This document shows positions 22,516 through 32,408 of a stretch of DNA of 37,943 bases, piece after piece. The notes under the pieces are model-generated. The model was not told the DNA's origin. It saw only the letters and a list, made by a program, of their open reading frames with translations, and did not search any database. Numbering within the stretch: position 1 is the stretch's first letter; the number at the start of each line of letters is the position of its first letter. The position numbers and the translations under genes were made by a program. The DNA comes from Bacteroidota bacterium (GTDB taxonomy: Bacteria > Bacteroidota > Bacteroidia > Chitinophagales > Chitinophagaceae), in assembly GCA_018970395.1 (NCBI GenBank), contig JAGWWM010000021.1, forward strand, positions 1-37,943, written 5' to 3'.

Positions 22516-24849
22516 TTATTTGACGATGATGATTTTGCCGGCAGTTTTTTCAATTCCGGTTTCATCGGTTACTAAAATCAGATAGACGCCTGTGGAAATC
22601 CTATTGCCGTTATAATCTTTTCCGTTCCATACCGCCTGACCGCCAAAGGCTCTTGTTTGATAAACTAGTCTTCCGTTCAGCTCGGTTATTTTAACGAAGG
22701 AATTAGCAGCTAATCCTCTAATTCCGATTTGTCCGCCGTAGCCGGAGGGGACGGGATTAGGGAAAACCAACACCTGCTCTTGCTGTGCAGGCCCTTCAGT
22801 GGCGGTGCCTCTGTAACTGCAGATGCCTTTGAAGGTTGAAAAATATACTTCACCGCTTTGCGGGTCAATGGCAATGCGATTGATGACGTTGCTTAGGAGC
22901 GGACTGTTTTCTTCTGTAAATCTGGAAATAATTTTTTCACCATCAGCACTGATCAGCCAAACACCATTGTTGGTGCCAATCCATTTTCGGTTGGCGCCGT
23001 CCACCGCTATGGCGCGCACTTCTTCATTGGCAAAAAGCAGTCCGGCGAAATTATCTTGTTGCACTACCGGCTGATAGGCTTCGCATCCGTTGGCGGTGAA
23101 TACTTCCCCCGGACACTGGATAATGCCGATGCCTTTATCGGTTCCAAGCCAGATGAAACCATCTTTATCCTTTGCCATCGCTTGCACCAAATTCCCTGGA
23201 AGATTGCCATTGCCTTTACCTGTCCTTAACCACTTCCACTGATCATCCCCTGTGTTTTCAATTGAGTTGCCATGATTGTAACAATAAATGCCGTTCCCCT
23301 GTGGAACCTGAATCCATTTCTGGTTAAAATCATCCAGTAGAATTCCCCCAACCATATTATCCTGAATGATAAACGGCACTTTAAATTTAAACCATCGGTT
23401 ATCAGCTGTTTTAACTCCAAAGTTTTTTTCAGCCCCAAAATTGCTGAACCAAAGATTTCTCTCTTGATCCAACGCAAGCCCGCCGATACGATAACTGAAT
23501 TCATCTCCAATCGTTTTGCCAACCGCACTTCCTTGATTATACAGCACATAATCTTTTGGGCTATTCAGCACCATCAATCCGCCCCCGGGTTTAGTATTGT
23601 TATTCAACCCGCTGCCAAATGATCCCGCATAAATCGTTTCGTCTGCAGGATCTACTGCCAGTGTTATAATGTCTTTTACGGTATCAGACCAAAGTTGCGT
23701 TTTGTAATTATAAGCAGTCCATTCTTTTTTATCATACACAAAGAAACCGGTTTCATTATACAGATAATTCCAGGCGCTGTTGACACTTCCTCCGGCAACA
23801 TAGAGTTTGTTGTTTTGAAAGATCATTTCTCCATCCAGTGTGCCATAAGGACTGTTGACTTTAATGGATTCAAAACTATTGTCCCGAACAATTTGAATAC
23901 CGGTTACTGCATCAGCGATATAGCAAGCCCCGTCATATAGATATGCGGATCTGGGTTGTTCCAGGTATTGATTATTCTCAATAGTATTCTCTATGGTATC
24001 ATTGCGGGTGTCCCAGATCACGATTCTTCTTTCTTTTCGGTTGTTTCTGTATTGGGTTATAAGGATTTTTTCATTGGATACATTCAGTTGCTCCCATTGC
24101 CATCCGTCAAAAAGTTGGTGCTTCCATTCTAATCCTTCGCTTTTGTATAAGCGATCATTGTGTTGTGCATAAAGTTGGCCTTTTACATTCAGGATATTAG
24201 TTACCTGTCCTGCAGGAAGCTGGGAACCATTGCTGATTAATTCCCAGTTGGCAAAATTTTCCGGATTTTTATTGGAAAGAGGAAGGCGTTTAAGTCCTTC
24301 TGTGGTGGCTGCATAAAAGTAATTCTCGTCGGTATTGCAGGCGTAAACCCTGATCGCATTTCCGTTTTTTCCCATTGGCCAGGTCGCGCTGATTTCATAT
24401 TTGTCGAGATTTACCACAATGATCCCAATGCCTGTAGAAAGGTAGGCTTTGTTGTTTTGCATCAGGATATCGTTAATGGTTTTATCCCCGCTTACGTTAC
24501 TTCTCAGGATGTATGGGATATTGATGATTCGGTTACCGGTCATTACATCCAAATTGCTGTTGTTATAGGCAATGAGCAGTTTTTCCGAGAGTGGATCGTA
24601 TTGGATGGTTTGAACACCTATATCGTTAAGTCCGTTGATTTTGGAATAACGCTCAATTATTCTGTCTTCATAGGTGACCGAAAAGATGCCCCATTTTGAA
24701 GCAACCATCATGTGATCGTTCAAAAAAACAATTTTTTTGGCAGGCCCGAATTCAAGATGTTCCTGCCACTTTCCTATAGGAGATATTTGAGAAAAAGCGG
24801 GCAGGGAGATCAGCGAAAAGAAAGCTAAAGCAAATAAACCACGTATCAT
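22516..24849 (-). CDS. porZ: PorZ-like type IX secretion protein
   Basis: A 777-residue protein with a signal peptide (about 1-20, ending AFSQ). The N-terminal beta-propeller begins with SPIGKWQEHLEFG and contains KINGLNDIGVQTIQYD, KLLIAYNNSNLDVM, SGDKTINDILMQNNKAYLSTGIGIIVVNLDKYEISATW, the characteristic PorZ start. A second set of propeller units (about 350-690) has two-component-regulator-propeller-like GLALDQERNLWFSNFG and DKDGFIWLGTDKGIGII. The C-terminal domain (about 690-777; VFPNPVPSG, YNGNRISTGVYLILVTD, GKIIIVK) is a type IX secretion sorting domain. PorZ is a surface protein of the attachment complex that processes type IX cargo and delivers anionic lipopolysaccharide. Other T9SS core genes are not in the window. 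Confidence 0.88.
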   Translation of the reverse strand: MIRGLFALAFFSLISLPAFSQISPIGKWQEHLEFGPAKKIVFLNDHMMVASKWGIFSVTYEDRIIERYSKINGLNDIGVQTIQYDPLSEKLLIAYNNSNLDVMTGNRIINIPYILRSNVSGDKTINDILMQNNKAYLSTGIGIIVVNLDKYEISATWPMGKNGNAIRVYACNTDENYFYAATTEGLKRLPLSNKNPENFANWELISNGSQLPAGQVTNILNVKGQLYAQHNDRLYKSEGLEWKHQLFDGWQWEQLNVSNEKILITQYRNNRKERRIVIWDTRNDTIENTIENNQYLEQPRSAYLYDGACYIADAVTGIQIVRDNSFESIKVNSPYGTLDGEMIFQNNKLYVAGGSVNSAWNYLYNETGFFVYDKKEWTAYNYKTQLWSDTVKDIITLAVDPADETIYAGSFGSGLNNNTKPGGGLMVLNSPKDYVLYNQGSAVGKTIGDEFSYRIGGLALDQERNLWFSNFGAEKNFGVKTADNRWFKFKVPFIIQDNMVGGILLDDFNQKWIQVPQGNGIYCYNHGNSIENTGDDQWKWLRTGKGNGNLPGNLVQAMAKDKDGFIWLGTDKGIGIIQCPGEVFTANGCEAYQPVVQQDNFAGLLFANEEVRAIAVDGANRKWIGTNNGVWLISADGEKIISRFTEENSPLLSNVINRIAIDPQSGEVYFSTFKGICSYRGTATEGPAQQEQVLVFPNPVPSGYGGQIGIRGLAANSFVKITELNGRLVYQTRAFGGQAVWNGKDYNGNRISTGVYLILVTDETGIEKTAGKIIIVK

Positions 24850-24853
24850 ATTT

Positions 24854-24861
24854 CAAAATTA
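24854..24861 (-). promoter_or_regulatory. Candidate -7 element for porZ
   Basis: CAAAATTA on plus reads TAATTTTG on minus and ends 4 nt from the porZ ATG. If it is the promoter, the mRNA would be leaderless or start inside the gene. No TTG stands at the right -33 distance, so this may be chance. Confidence 0.25.
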
Positions 24862-24947
24862 CCTGATTCAAAAGGTTTGTGTCTATTTCAGGCTGTTTTT
24901 TTTCTCTTCATTTGAAAAGTGTTTCTTTGCCAAATAATTGGCCTGAT

Positions 24948-27317
24948 ATGATATGGTATAAACTGGGTAAATTGATTTTGAAATACCGACTGATACTTTG
25001 TTCGCTGCTGTTAGCGGCAACCATTGGCATGGCGCTGGTGGCTTCCCGTATTCAGTTGAGTTATGAGTTTTCAAAGGCGATTCCTACGGATCATCCGGCA
25101 TATATAGATTATCAGTTGTTTAAAGCTCAGTTTGGTGAAGAGGGGAATTTGTTGCTGCTGGGCATACAATCCGATCAATTCTTTTCACTTCCTTTTTTTC
25201 AATCTTATCAGCACCTGCAAAAAACCATTCGCGGTATTAGCGGAGTGGAAGACGTGTGGAGTGTTGCAGGAGCGCTGCAACTAAAAAAAGATACGGCATC
25301 TGAAAAAATGAAAGCTCTGCCTGTTTTTGCGGATTCCATCCATTCACAGGATGCCCTTGACAGTGCGGTTGCCATTTTACATAATAGCCCCTTTTATAAA
25401 GACCTGTTTTATAATCCGGCTACCAAAGTGTATCTGATGGGGGTTCGTATTGATAAAAGTTTACTGAACAGCAAAGAGCGCAACAGAGTGGTAGAAGACG
25501 TTGTAAAAAATGCGGAGGCTTTTGAGTTGCTGCACCAAACGGATGTGCGGATGAGTGGTTTACCATTGGTGCGGACGGTGATGAGTACCCGGATAGCCAA
25601 AGAGATGCAATTGTTTTTAGTGCTATCTGTGATTCTTTCTGCGCTTATTCTTTTGTTTTTTTTCCGTTCTTTCAGTGCCATGCTGCTGAGTATGGGTGTG
25701 GTTGCAATGGGGGTGATCTGGAGTGTAGCTACAATGGTGTTATTAGGATATAAGATAACAATCCTTAATGCGCTCATTCCTCCGTTGATAGTGGTAATCG
25801 GTATTCCTAATTGTATTTATTTTCTGAATAAGTATCACTTAGAGTATAAAAAATCCGGCAATCAGCAAGATGCACTCATTAACATGATGGGCAAGATGGG
25901 CGTGGTAACGCTTTTTTGCAATATCGCTGCTGCTATAGGTTTCGCTGTCTTTGCGTTGACCAGTAGTGTGGTATTAAAAGAGTTTGGTATTGTAGCAGGA
26001 ATAAATATCATGGTACTCTTTGTGATTTCTTTTCTGTTTATCCCTGCCGTATTGAGTTTTTTAAAGCCCCCGAAAAGGAGACATATCCGATATCTTGAAA
26101 ATCCGCTTCTGAACCGTTGGTTGATGCGGGTGGAAAAATGGGTATTCGTACATCCCAAAACGATTTATGTTGTTACCGCTATCGTGATACTGCTTTCTGT
26201 AGCAGGCATGCTTCGGCTGAAAACAGTAGGCTATATAGTAGATGATCTTCCTAAAAAAGACCTGCTGTACCAGGATCTCAAGTTTTTTGAACAGCATTTC
26301 GGAGGGGTTATGCCGCTGGAGATTGTGGTGGATACCAAAAAGAAAGGAGGGGTGACCCGTAAACTTTCCAATCTTCAAAAAATTGATTCGCTGATTGTGT
26401 ATCTGAATGCACTTCCTGAAGTAGGGAAGTGTATTGCTTTGACCGAGGGATTGAAATTATTGCGACAGGCTTATTATGAGGGAGATTCTGCTATGTATGA
26501 TTTGCCCAATGAGTTTGATCTTGCTTTTTTGGTTTCCTATTTAAGACCGGCGAAAGACAGTAGTTCCAAAGCAAATAATTTATCTAAAGTATTAGCAGGG
26601 TTTACAGATAGTACCCGACAAAAAGCGCGCATTAGTGTAACCATCGCTGATGTTGGAACCGCTCGTTTGCCGGTACTGATTGAGAAAGTTCGGCAGAAGG
26701 CGGATTCAATCTTCAATAGGGATAGTCTGGAAACTCAAAGTGCTACAGCAGAAGCGCGTGCGCCACGAACTGCAGATATTACCTTAACAGGTACCAGTGT
26801 CACCTTTGTAGAGGGAAGTCGGTATATCATTAATGGGTTGAAGGAGAGTATCTTCTGGGCATTTCTGTTGATTGCGTTGACAATGCTTTATCTGTTTCGC
26901 TCCTGGAGAATATTACTGTGTTCTCTAATTCCCAATATTGTTCCCCTTATCATTACCGCAGGGGTAATGGGATGGGTAGGCGTACCATTAAAACCCAGTA
27001 CGGTATTGGTGTTCAGTGTGGCACTGGGTATTGCGATTGATGTTACCATTCGCTTTCTAATCAATTATAAACAGGAATTACCGCAACATCAGTTTCGGCC
27101 GGTTGCTACGGTGAAACAAACGATTCAGCATGCCGGTATCAGTATTATCTATACCTCCTTGGTGCTGGTGGCGGGATTTGTGGTTTTCTGTTTTTCAGGA
27201 TTCGGTGGAACGCAGTCGCTCGGATGGCTTACTTCGCTTACCTTATTGGTTTCCATGATAACTAATTTGATTCTTCTTCCCATGTTGCTGGTGGCGACCT
27301 CCAAAAAAAATAATTGA
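24948..27317 (+). CDS. MMPL/RND-family transporter
   Basis: A 789-residue inner-membrane protein from ATG at 24948 (MIWYKLGKLILKYR); the in-frame extension of 23 codons lacks family character. It has the duplicated RND plan: a first membrane helix (about 12-32), a periplasmic loop (about 33-210), a five-to-six-helix sterol-sensing-like bundle (about 215-375), a seventh helix (about 400-420), a second loop, and a second bundle (about 635-785). Conserved segments include GIPNCIYFLNKYHLEYK and VFSVALGIAIDVTIRFLINYKQE. The family uses the proton gradient to move lipids or hydrophobic compounds across or out of the membrane; no adaptor or outer-membrane partner is adjacent. Divergent from porZ, 98 bp between starts. 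Confidence 0.88.
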   Translation: MIWYKLGKLILKYRLILCSLLLAATIGMALVASRIQLSYEFSKAIPTDHPAYIDYQLFKAQFGEEGNLLLLGIQSDQFFSLPFFQSYQHLQKTIRGISGVEDVWSVAGALQLKKDTASEKMKALPVFADSIHSQDALDSAVAILHNSPFYKDLFYNPATKVYLMGVRIDKSLLNSKERNRVVEDVVKNAEAFELLHQTDVRMSGLPLVRTVMSTRIAKEMQLFLVLSVILSALILLFFFRSFSAMLLSMGVVAMGVIWSVATMVLLGYKITILNALIPPLIVVIGIPNCIYFLNKYHLEYKKSGNQQDALINMMGKMGVVTLFCNIAAAIGFAVFALTSSVVLKEFGIVAGINIMVLFVISFLFIPAVLSFLKPPKRRHIRYLENPLLNRWLMRVEKWVFVHPKTIYVVTAIVILLSVAGMLRLKTVGYIVDDLPKKDLLYQDLKFFEQHFGGVMPLEIVVDTKKKGGVTRKLSNLQKIDSLIVYLNALPEVGKCIALTEGLKLLRQAYYEGDSAMYDLPNEFDLAFLVSYLRPAKDSSSKANNLSKVLAGFTDSTRQKARISVTIADVGTARLPVLIEKVRQKADSIFNRDSLETQSATAEARAPRTADITLTGTSVTFVEGSRYIINGLKESIFWAFLLIALTMLYLFRSWRILLCSLIPNIVPLIITAGVMGWVGVPLKPSTVLVFSVALGIAIDVTIRFLINYKQELPQHQFRPVATVKQTIQHAGISIIYTSLVLVAGFVVFCFSGFGGTQSLGWLTSLTLLVSMITNLILLPMLLVATSKKNN

Positions 27318-27366
27318 GGAGAGGAGTTGTTTGAGTTGTTGATGCAAAGAGGAGATGAAATCAAAT

Positions 27367-27396
27367 TTTGCTGTTTTAAAAGTTATCTTACATTTG
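27367..27396 (+). promoter_or_regulatory. Promoter of susC
   Basis: TTTG (27367-27370), 18 nt, TACATTTG (27389-27396): a strong match to the Bacteroidota consensus, giving a leader of about 30 nt before the susC ATG at 27435. It supports that start over earlier in-frame codons and shows that susCD is transcribed separately from the upstream transporter. Confidence 0.8.
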
Positions 27397-27434
27397 TTAG
27401 CATTTTTAAAAATCTTTTAATTCAATTTTCTCTT

Positions 27435-30400
27435 ATGAATCGGATTTTATCCTTATTGATTGGCTTGTTATGCTGTAACCAAATGCTATTTGCGCAGCAG
27501 GTGGAGGTTACGGGAAAAATTATTGACGACAAAGGGAATCCCGTCGCTTCCGCTTCGGTGGTTGAAAAGGGAACCAAAAACGGAGTGGTTTCAGGATTGG
27601 ATGGCGGCTTTACTTTAAAAGTTAAGAAGGGAGCGAAGATTGTCGTTTCCGTGCTGGGTTTTCAAACCAAAGAATTGGTTGCTTCTGATAAGATGAGCAT
27701 TCAGTTAAGCGCCGACACCAAGGCACTCGAAGAAGTGGTGGTTACCGGTTATAAAACAGTTTCTAAAAGAGAGTTTGGGGGTGCTTCTACCGTGGTAAAA
27801 GGGGAAAATATAAAAAGTATTCCCATCGCTTCTTTTGATCAGATGTTGCAGGGGAAGGCACCAGGTGTAGTAATACGTGCTTCATCCGGACAGCCGGGTG
27901 CAAGCGGCTCCATACAGATTCGCGGACGGGGTACTTTTGAAGGTACGCAGCCATTGTTTATTGTGGATGGAACCAGGATTGCGGCAGGTGATTTTGCCCT
28001 CATCAATCCAAATGATATTGAATCCTTCAATATATTGAAAGATGCAGCAGGTGCTGCCTTATATGGTAGCGAAGGTGCGAATGGAGTAGTGGTGGTTACA
28101 ACCAAACAAGGAAAATCGGGTAAGCCCAGATTTGAAGTGGAAGCCTTTACAGGATGGAGCCGCTTCCCTGCTATTCGCGATTATCGTTTGATGAACAGCG
28201 AAGAAAAAATTGAATATGAATTAAGAAGAGGAGGAACTGCACTCTCCGCATATTCTACTGTTCAACTCGATTCTTTAAGAAAAATCAATACCAATTGGGA
28301 AGACGAAGTAACTCGTACCGGAAGAACTTATAATTTATCAGGTTCCGCAAGTGGCGGGTCGGATAAGACAAAATATTTTGCCTCCATCAACTATTTCAAA
28401 CAGGAAGGTACTGTTCGCAATACCTTTTTCGACCGGGTAACTGCGCGTTTGAATCTGAATCAGGATGCGGGTAATTTTTCTTTTGGTTTGAATACATCCG
28501 GCACCTATTCTAATTTTACCAATACCAGCGAACAAAACTCTGGCATCAACTCGCCGCTCAATGCCTTGCAGTGGTCAAATCCATATGAGCAACCTTTTGT
28601 TCCGGGTACCTATTTGTTGAATGGAGAATTTACCCGAGTAGGAGTAGCACCCGGACAGCTTACCAGACCGGCTGTTACAAGAACCGTACAGCCTATTCCG
28701 ACTACGGAATTATTCTGGAATAATAATTTAACCAAACAAATCCGCATCCTTGCCAATGGAAACGTAGAATATAAAATTCCTTTTGTGGATGGGCTTTCTG
28801 CGAGAATGGTTTATGGGATAGACTACAGAACTTTTGAAACCACACAGTTTGTGGATCGCAGAACTTATACCGGTGGGCTCAACCCCAGACCAGTAGCAGA
28901 GCCTTATACCAATTTCCGCACCAATGCTTTTGCCCGCGATTTCAGCTATAGCCAGCGTATTACCAATACCTGGAGTTTAAATTATCGCAAGTCACTCGGA
29001 GATCACAAGTTGGATGCAGGTTTATATTATGAAACAGTTGATGTTGGCTCTAGCGGCTCAGGAAATGTTACGTATTCCATTTTGTCTCGCTTACAGAATG
29101 AAGGAGGAGCAACCATCAGCAGGGATTTATTGCCAATTGTAAGAGGTTCCAGAATTTTGCAATCCCTGCAATCTTATTTTACCACATTCGGATATGGCTA
29201 TAAGGGGCGTTACTTTATTAACGGAAACATCCGGAATGATGCTTCTTCTGCCTTCGGTCCCGCCAATAGGGATGCCTACTTTTATGGTGCCTCTTTCAGT
29301 TGGGTTGCTAGCGATGAAGCCTTTTTCAAATCCTTACAATCAGGCCCGCTTTCATTTGTCAATAATCTGAAATACAAAATCAGCTATGGCTCCATAGGTA
29401 ACTCTTTTGCACTTGGTCCTTATGCTTATCAGGGTGCTGTGGCTAACAGATTGTATAATTCAGCAGCAGGATATCTGATTACCCGCCTGGAAAATCCTGA
29501 CCTAAGATGGGAGACCAGACAGAAATTCAATACAGGTATTGAATTTACAATGGCCAATAATAAATTGATTGGTTCGGTGGATGTATATCGCGAACGTTCA
29601 AATGACCTTTTGTTAAACAGGGAAATTTCTTTTACTAATGGATTTTCAGCACGCCCGGATAATGCGGCAAGCGTTCAAAATAGCGGGGTGGAAATTAACC
29701 TTACTTACCAGGTATTGTCCGGTAAAAATCTTAACCTGAGTGTGAATGCCAACTACACTTACAATAAAAACAAAATTATCAGCTTGCCGGGCGGAAAAGA
29801 TACGGTCGTATCATTAGTCGGCGGTATTCCAATGGCAAGAATCAAAGGCCAGCCGATGAATCAACTGTTCCTGGTGGAATATGTTGGCGTGAATCAGGAT
29901 AATGGCAATGCGATTTACAGAAGCATTGACGGAAAAACAACCGAACAATTTGATGAAAAAGACAGGGTTGCTTCAGGCACAACCGATCCGATTCATTCCG
30001 GTGGATTTGGATTTAATCTAGGATTCAAGGGGTTGGAATTGAATGCTCAGTTTGTGTATATGTTGGGCATGGTGATTTATAATAACGAAAGACAAAATCT
30101 GGAGAATCCTAATTACTTTGTTGATAATATGAATGCCGAATTATTAACCAAAGAGTGGATTGCTCCGGGTGGAAATGCAAGTATTCCCAGACCGGACAAT
30201 ACCTATTTTGCAGAGACTACGCGCTTTTTGGAAGATAACTCATTTCTTCGTTTGAGGAATGTGATGCTTTCTTATTCTTTACCTAAAAAGTTCTTATCAA
30301 AAGCCAAGTTATCCAATCTGATGTTTTATGTTAACGGAACGAACTTGCTCACCTTTACTAAATACAGAGGAAGAGATCCGGAAAGCTCGATGCAGATTGC

Positions 30401-30464
30401 TACCCAGGGTGCTCAATATCCCGCTTTAAGAACCGTTCAGTTTGGTTTACGTGCTAATCTTTAA
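27435..30464 (+). CDS. SusC/RagA-family TonB-linked outer-membrane protein
   Basis: A 1009-residue protein from ATG at 27435 (MNRILSLLIG, signal peptide about 1-21). Domains in order: a carboxypeptidase-regulatory-like domain (about 23-95), the RagA/SusC hallmark EEVVVTGYKTVSKRE, a plug domain (about 115-220; GVVIRASSGQPGASGSIQIRGRG, LFIVDGTR, LYGSEGANGVVVVTTKQG), then the beta-barrel to the C-terminus. With its SusD partner it forms a lidded pump importing large substrates such as oligosaccharides or peptides, powered by TonB. Its length is normal. The downstream susD starts 24 bp after the stop. No enzyme, sigma/anti-sigma pair or sensor is adjacent, so the substrate cannot be inferred. Confidence 0.95.
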   Translation: MNRILSLLIGLLCCNQMLFAQQVEVTGKIIDDKGNPVASASVVEKGTKNGVVSGLDGGFTLKVKKGAKIVVSVLGFQTKELVASDKMSIQLSADTKALEEVVVTGYKTVSKREFGGASTVVKGENIKSIPIASFDQMLQGKAPGVVIRASSGQPGASGSIQIRGRGTFEGTQPLFIVDGTRIAAGDFALINPNDIESFNILKDAAGAALYGSEGANGVVVVTTKQGKSGKPRFEVEAFTGWSRFPAIRDYRLMNSEEKIEYELRRGGTALSAYSTVQLDSLRKINTNWEDEVTRTGRTYNLSGSASGGSDKTKYFASINYFKQEGTVRNTFFDRVTARLNLNQDAGNFSFGLNTSGTYSNFTNTSEQNSGINSPLNALQWSNPYEQPFVPGTYLLNGEFTRVGVAPGQLTRPAVTRTVQPIPTTELFWNNNLTKQIRILANGNVEYKIPFVDGLSARMVYGIDYRTFETTQFVDRRTYTGGLNPRPVAEPYTNFRTNAFARDFSYSQRITNTWSLNYRKSLGDHKLDAGLYYETVDVGSSGSGNVTYSILSRLQNEGGATISRDLLPIVRGSRILQSLQSYFTTFGYGYKGRYFINGNIRNDASSAFGPANRDAYFYGASFSWVASDEAFFKSLQSGPLSFVNNLKYKISYGSIGNSFALGPYAYQGAVANRLYNSAAGYLITRLENPDLRWETRQKFNTGIEFTMANNKLIGSVDVYRERSNDLLLNREISFTNGFSARPDNAASVQNSGVEINLTYQVLSGKNLNLSVNANYTYNKNKIISLPGGKDTVVSLVGGIPMARIKGQPMNQLFLVEYVGVNQDNGNAIYRSIDGKTTEQFDEKDRVASGTTDPIHSGGFGFNLGFKGLELNAQFVYMLGMVIYNNERQNLENPNYFVDNMNAELLTKEWIAPGGNASIPRPDNTYFAETTRFLEDNSFLRLRNVMLSYSLPKKFLSKAKLSNLMFYVNGTNLLTFTKYRGRDPESSMQIATQGAQYPALRTVQFGLRANL

Positions 30465-30488
30465 TTTCTAATCAATAATTTAATCTAT

Positions 30489-31949
30489 ATGCGTACATAT
30501 ATCAGTTCAATTAAGCTTCTTTCAGTTGCCTTTCTCCTGCTATGCTCCATCTCTTGTAAAAAGAATCTGGATCTGGCAAATCCGTATGCACTATCCTTAA
30601 TCCCTAATACTGCATTCACTAATCTCGATGATTTTGCAGCTCAGCTGAATGGGGTTTATGCTGCTTTTCAAAGTACGGGCTATTACAACGGATTCATGGG
30701 TTGTACTTCGGAAATTTTAACCGATAATACTTATGAAACCAGATCCTCACTTGCCAACTACCAAACCATTGCCAATTGGGATTACGTAAGTTTTGAAGGC
30801 TATTTCAGTTCTGCTTTTGTAGCGCCTTACAATGTTGTTTATCAGGCTAACGCAATCATCACCAGAATTGATGCCTTTAAAACGGCTGCTGAAGAAAAAA
30901 AATACAACCGCATCCTTGGGCAGGCAATTGCAGCCAGAGCCATTGCGCATTTTGATTTGCTCAAAGCTTTTGCAGACGACTTTGATAGAAATTCAACCAA
31001 GCCGGGTATTCCAATTAAAACAGATATAAAACTTGAAACCCCTCCTCGTGCTTCGGTAAAAGAAGTCTATGATTTTATATACGCTGAATTGAACAAAGCG
31101 ATTACTTTACTCTCCAATACAGATCAGTTTATTAATGCTGCCAATCGCGCAGCCATTGATGTAACCGTTGCACGTGCTGCAATGGCCAGAGTGGCTTATT
31201 ATGCAGGCGATTATACTACCGCAATTGATAATGCGAATGAGGTCATCATTGAAGTGCCTTTGGCCGATATCAGTGAGTATCCTTTGGTTTGGACTGATGG
31301 AAGTACGAATGAAGTAGTGTGGGCAATTCAAAATAATCTTGGCGAGACCGCTAATATTTTTCCCTCTTCTGATTTGGTGAATTTCAGATTAGGTCGTTTG
31401 GATTTTGCAGTACATCCTTCACTACTCAACTTATATGATAAGACGAGTGATGTTCGTTATGAAAATTTCTTTGGACAATGGCCTTCAAATTTAGGTGGAA
31501 CAGGAGAATGGGCTTTTCTGAAATATTTAGGAGGCAGAGGCGTCGGCATTGCCAACTTCAAAGTATTCAGAGCAGCTGAGATGTATTTGATCAGAGCGGA
31601 AGCTTATGCGAAAACGGGAGATGAAGCTTCTGCTAATCAGGATTTGAATACCTTGAAAACCAATCGGATTGATGGTTATACTGATCAGACTTTAAGCGGT
31701 GCCGATTTGTTGACAGAAATAGAAAATGAGAGAAGAAGAGAGCTTGCTTTAGAAGGGCATCGTTGGTTTGATTTAAAGCGTACAACCCGTGTTGTAAACA
31801 GGCCCATTCTGCCCGGAGCAGGAGGAACAATCAATGCAAATGCAAATGTCAAACAATCATTGGGAAGCAATAGTTTCAAATGGACATGGCCGATTCCTGA
31901 AGCGGAAATGAGGATCAATTCCAATATGGCGCAAAACCCAGGGTATTAA
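30489..31949 (+). CDS. SusD/RagB-family nutrient-binding lipoprotein
   Basis: A 486-residue protein with ATG start and a lipoprotein signal; the lipidated Cys is about residue 23 (CSISCKKNLDL). It has the helical SusD core: SIVP-like opening segments, AIAARAIAHFDLLKAFADDFDR, RASVKEVYDFIYAELNKAITLL, a TPR-like helical pair, and the family C-terminus ENERRRELALEGHRWFDLKRTTR with a final WPIPEAEMRINSNMAQNPGY. SusD is the surface lid that captures substrate for the SusC barrel. The Arg/Glu/Leu-rich RRRELALEG motif is the family signature. It is followed by a bidirectional terminator. Confidence 0.95.
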   Translation: MRTYISSIKLLSVAFLLLCSISCKKNLDLANPYALSLIPNTAFTNLDDFAAQLNGVYAAFQSTGYYNGFMGCTSEILTDNTYETRSSLANYQTIANWDYVSFEGYFSSAFVAPYNVVYQANAIITRIDAFKTAAEEKKYNRILGQAIAARAIAHFDLLKAFADDFDRNSTKPGIPIKTDIKLETPPRASVKEVYDFIYAELNKAITLLSNTDQFINAANRAAIDVTVARAAMARVAYYAGDYTTAIDNANEVIIEVPLADISEYPLVWTDGSTNEVVWAIQNNLGETANIFPSSDLVNFRLGRLDFAVHPSLLNLYDKTSDVRYENFFGQWPSNLGGTGEWAFLKYLGGRGVGIANFKVFRAAEMYLIRAEAYAKTGDEASANQDLNTLKTNRIDGYTDQTLSGADLLTEIENERRRELALEGHRWFDLKRTTRVVNRPILPGAGGTINANANVKQSLGSNSFKWTWPIPEAEMRINSNMAQNPGY

Positions 31950-31977
31950 AACAATTCAAATTGATTATAAATCAATC

Positions 31978-32002
31978 AAAACCCGGCTTTGCCGGGTTTT
32001 TT
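31978..32002. terminator. Bidirectional terminator between susD and vanZ
   Basis: AAACCCGGC (31979-31987), loop TTT and GCCGGGTTT (31991-31999) form a 9-bp stem. It is followed by a T-run on the plus strand and by TTTT on the minus strand. It closes both the susCD transcript and the leftward gcvH-vanZ transcript; the vanZ stop codon (32001-32003) abuts it. Confidence 0.88.
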
Positions 32003-32408
32003 AGTGCTGATTATTTTCTCTACGTTGATAATGAATCCAAGATAAGCATAGCAAAGCACCAGACATATCCGCTACCCAGTCCATCCAGGAAAAATCCCTT
32101 CCGGTTAATCCTTGTAGGCATTCCATTACAATACCGTAAATGCCGATCCAGCAGAAAATCAGCGAAGCGCGTAGTTGAAAAGAAAAAGAGGGCAGCCGGC
32201 TACTGATATATCTTTCTAAGATAAAAGCATAACCCCCAAATAAAAAAAAGTGAATTGCTTTGTCCAGTTGCGGAATCCATTTCAACAAACTGTCTTCCGG
32301 TATTTGAGAGGGGGGAAGCAGCAGCAGAATAGCAATGATTGCCGTAACGATTTCAGTCGGCCATATCGTGGTGAGCCATTGATTCCACTTATCCAACCAA
32401 CGCTTCAT
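32001..32408 (-). CDS. VanZ-like membrane protein
   Basis: A 135-residue protein using ATG at 32408 (MKRWLDKW); an ATG four codons earlier (32420) is equally possible. Four hydrophobic segments (about 18-35, 48-66, 78-98, 108-126) with [26 protein letters not shown] and the C-terminal [23 protein letters not shown] form the VanZ-like pattern, where the DxxDxxxNxxG-type end is present as DWVADMSGA. Function in this group is not established; the namesake is linked to teicoplanin resistance. It overlaps the 3' end of gcvH by about 20 bp, suggesting coupled translation. A gcvH-vanZ pairing is, from memory, common in Bacteroidota. Confidence 0.82.
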   Translation of the reverse strand: MKRWLDKWNQWLTTIWPTEIVTAIIAILLLLPPSQIPEDSLLKWIPQLDKAIHFFLFGGYAFILERYISSRLPSFSFQLRASLIFCWIGIYGIVMECLQGLTGRDFSWMDWVADMSGALLCLSWIHYQRRENNQH

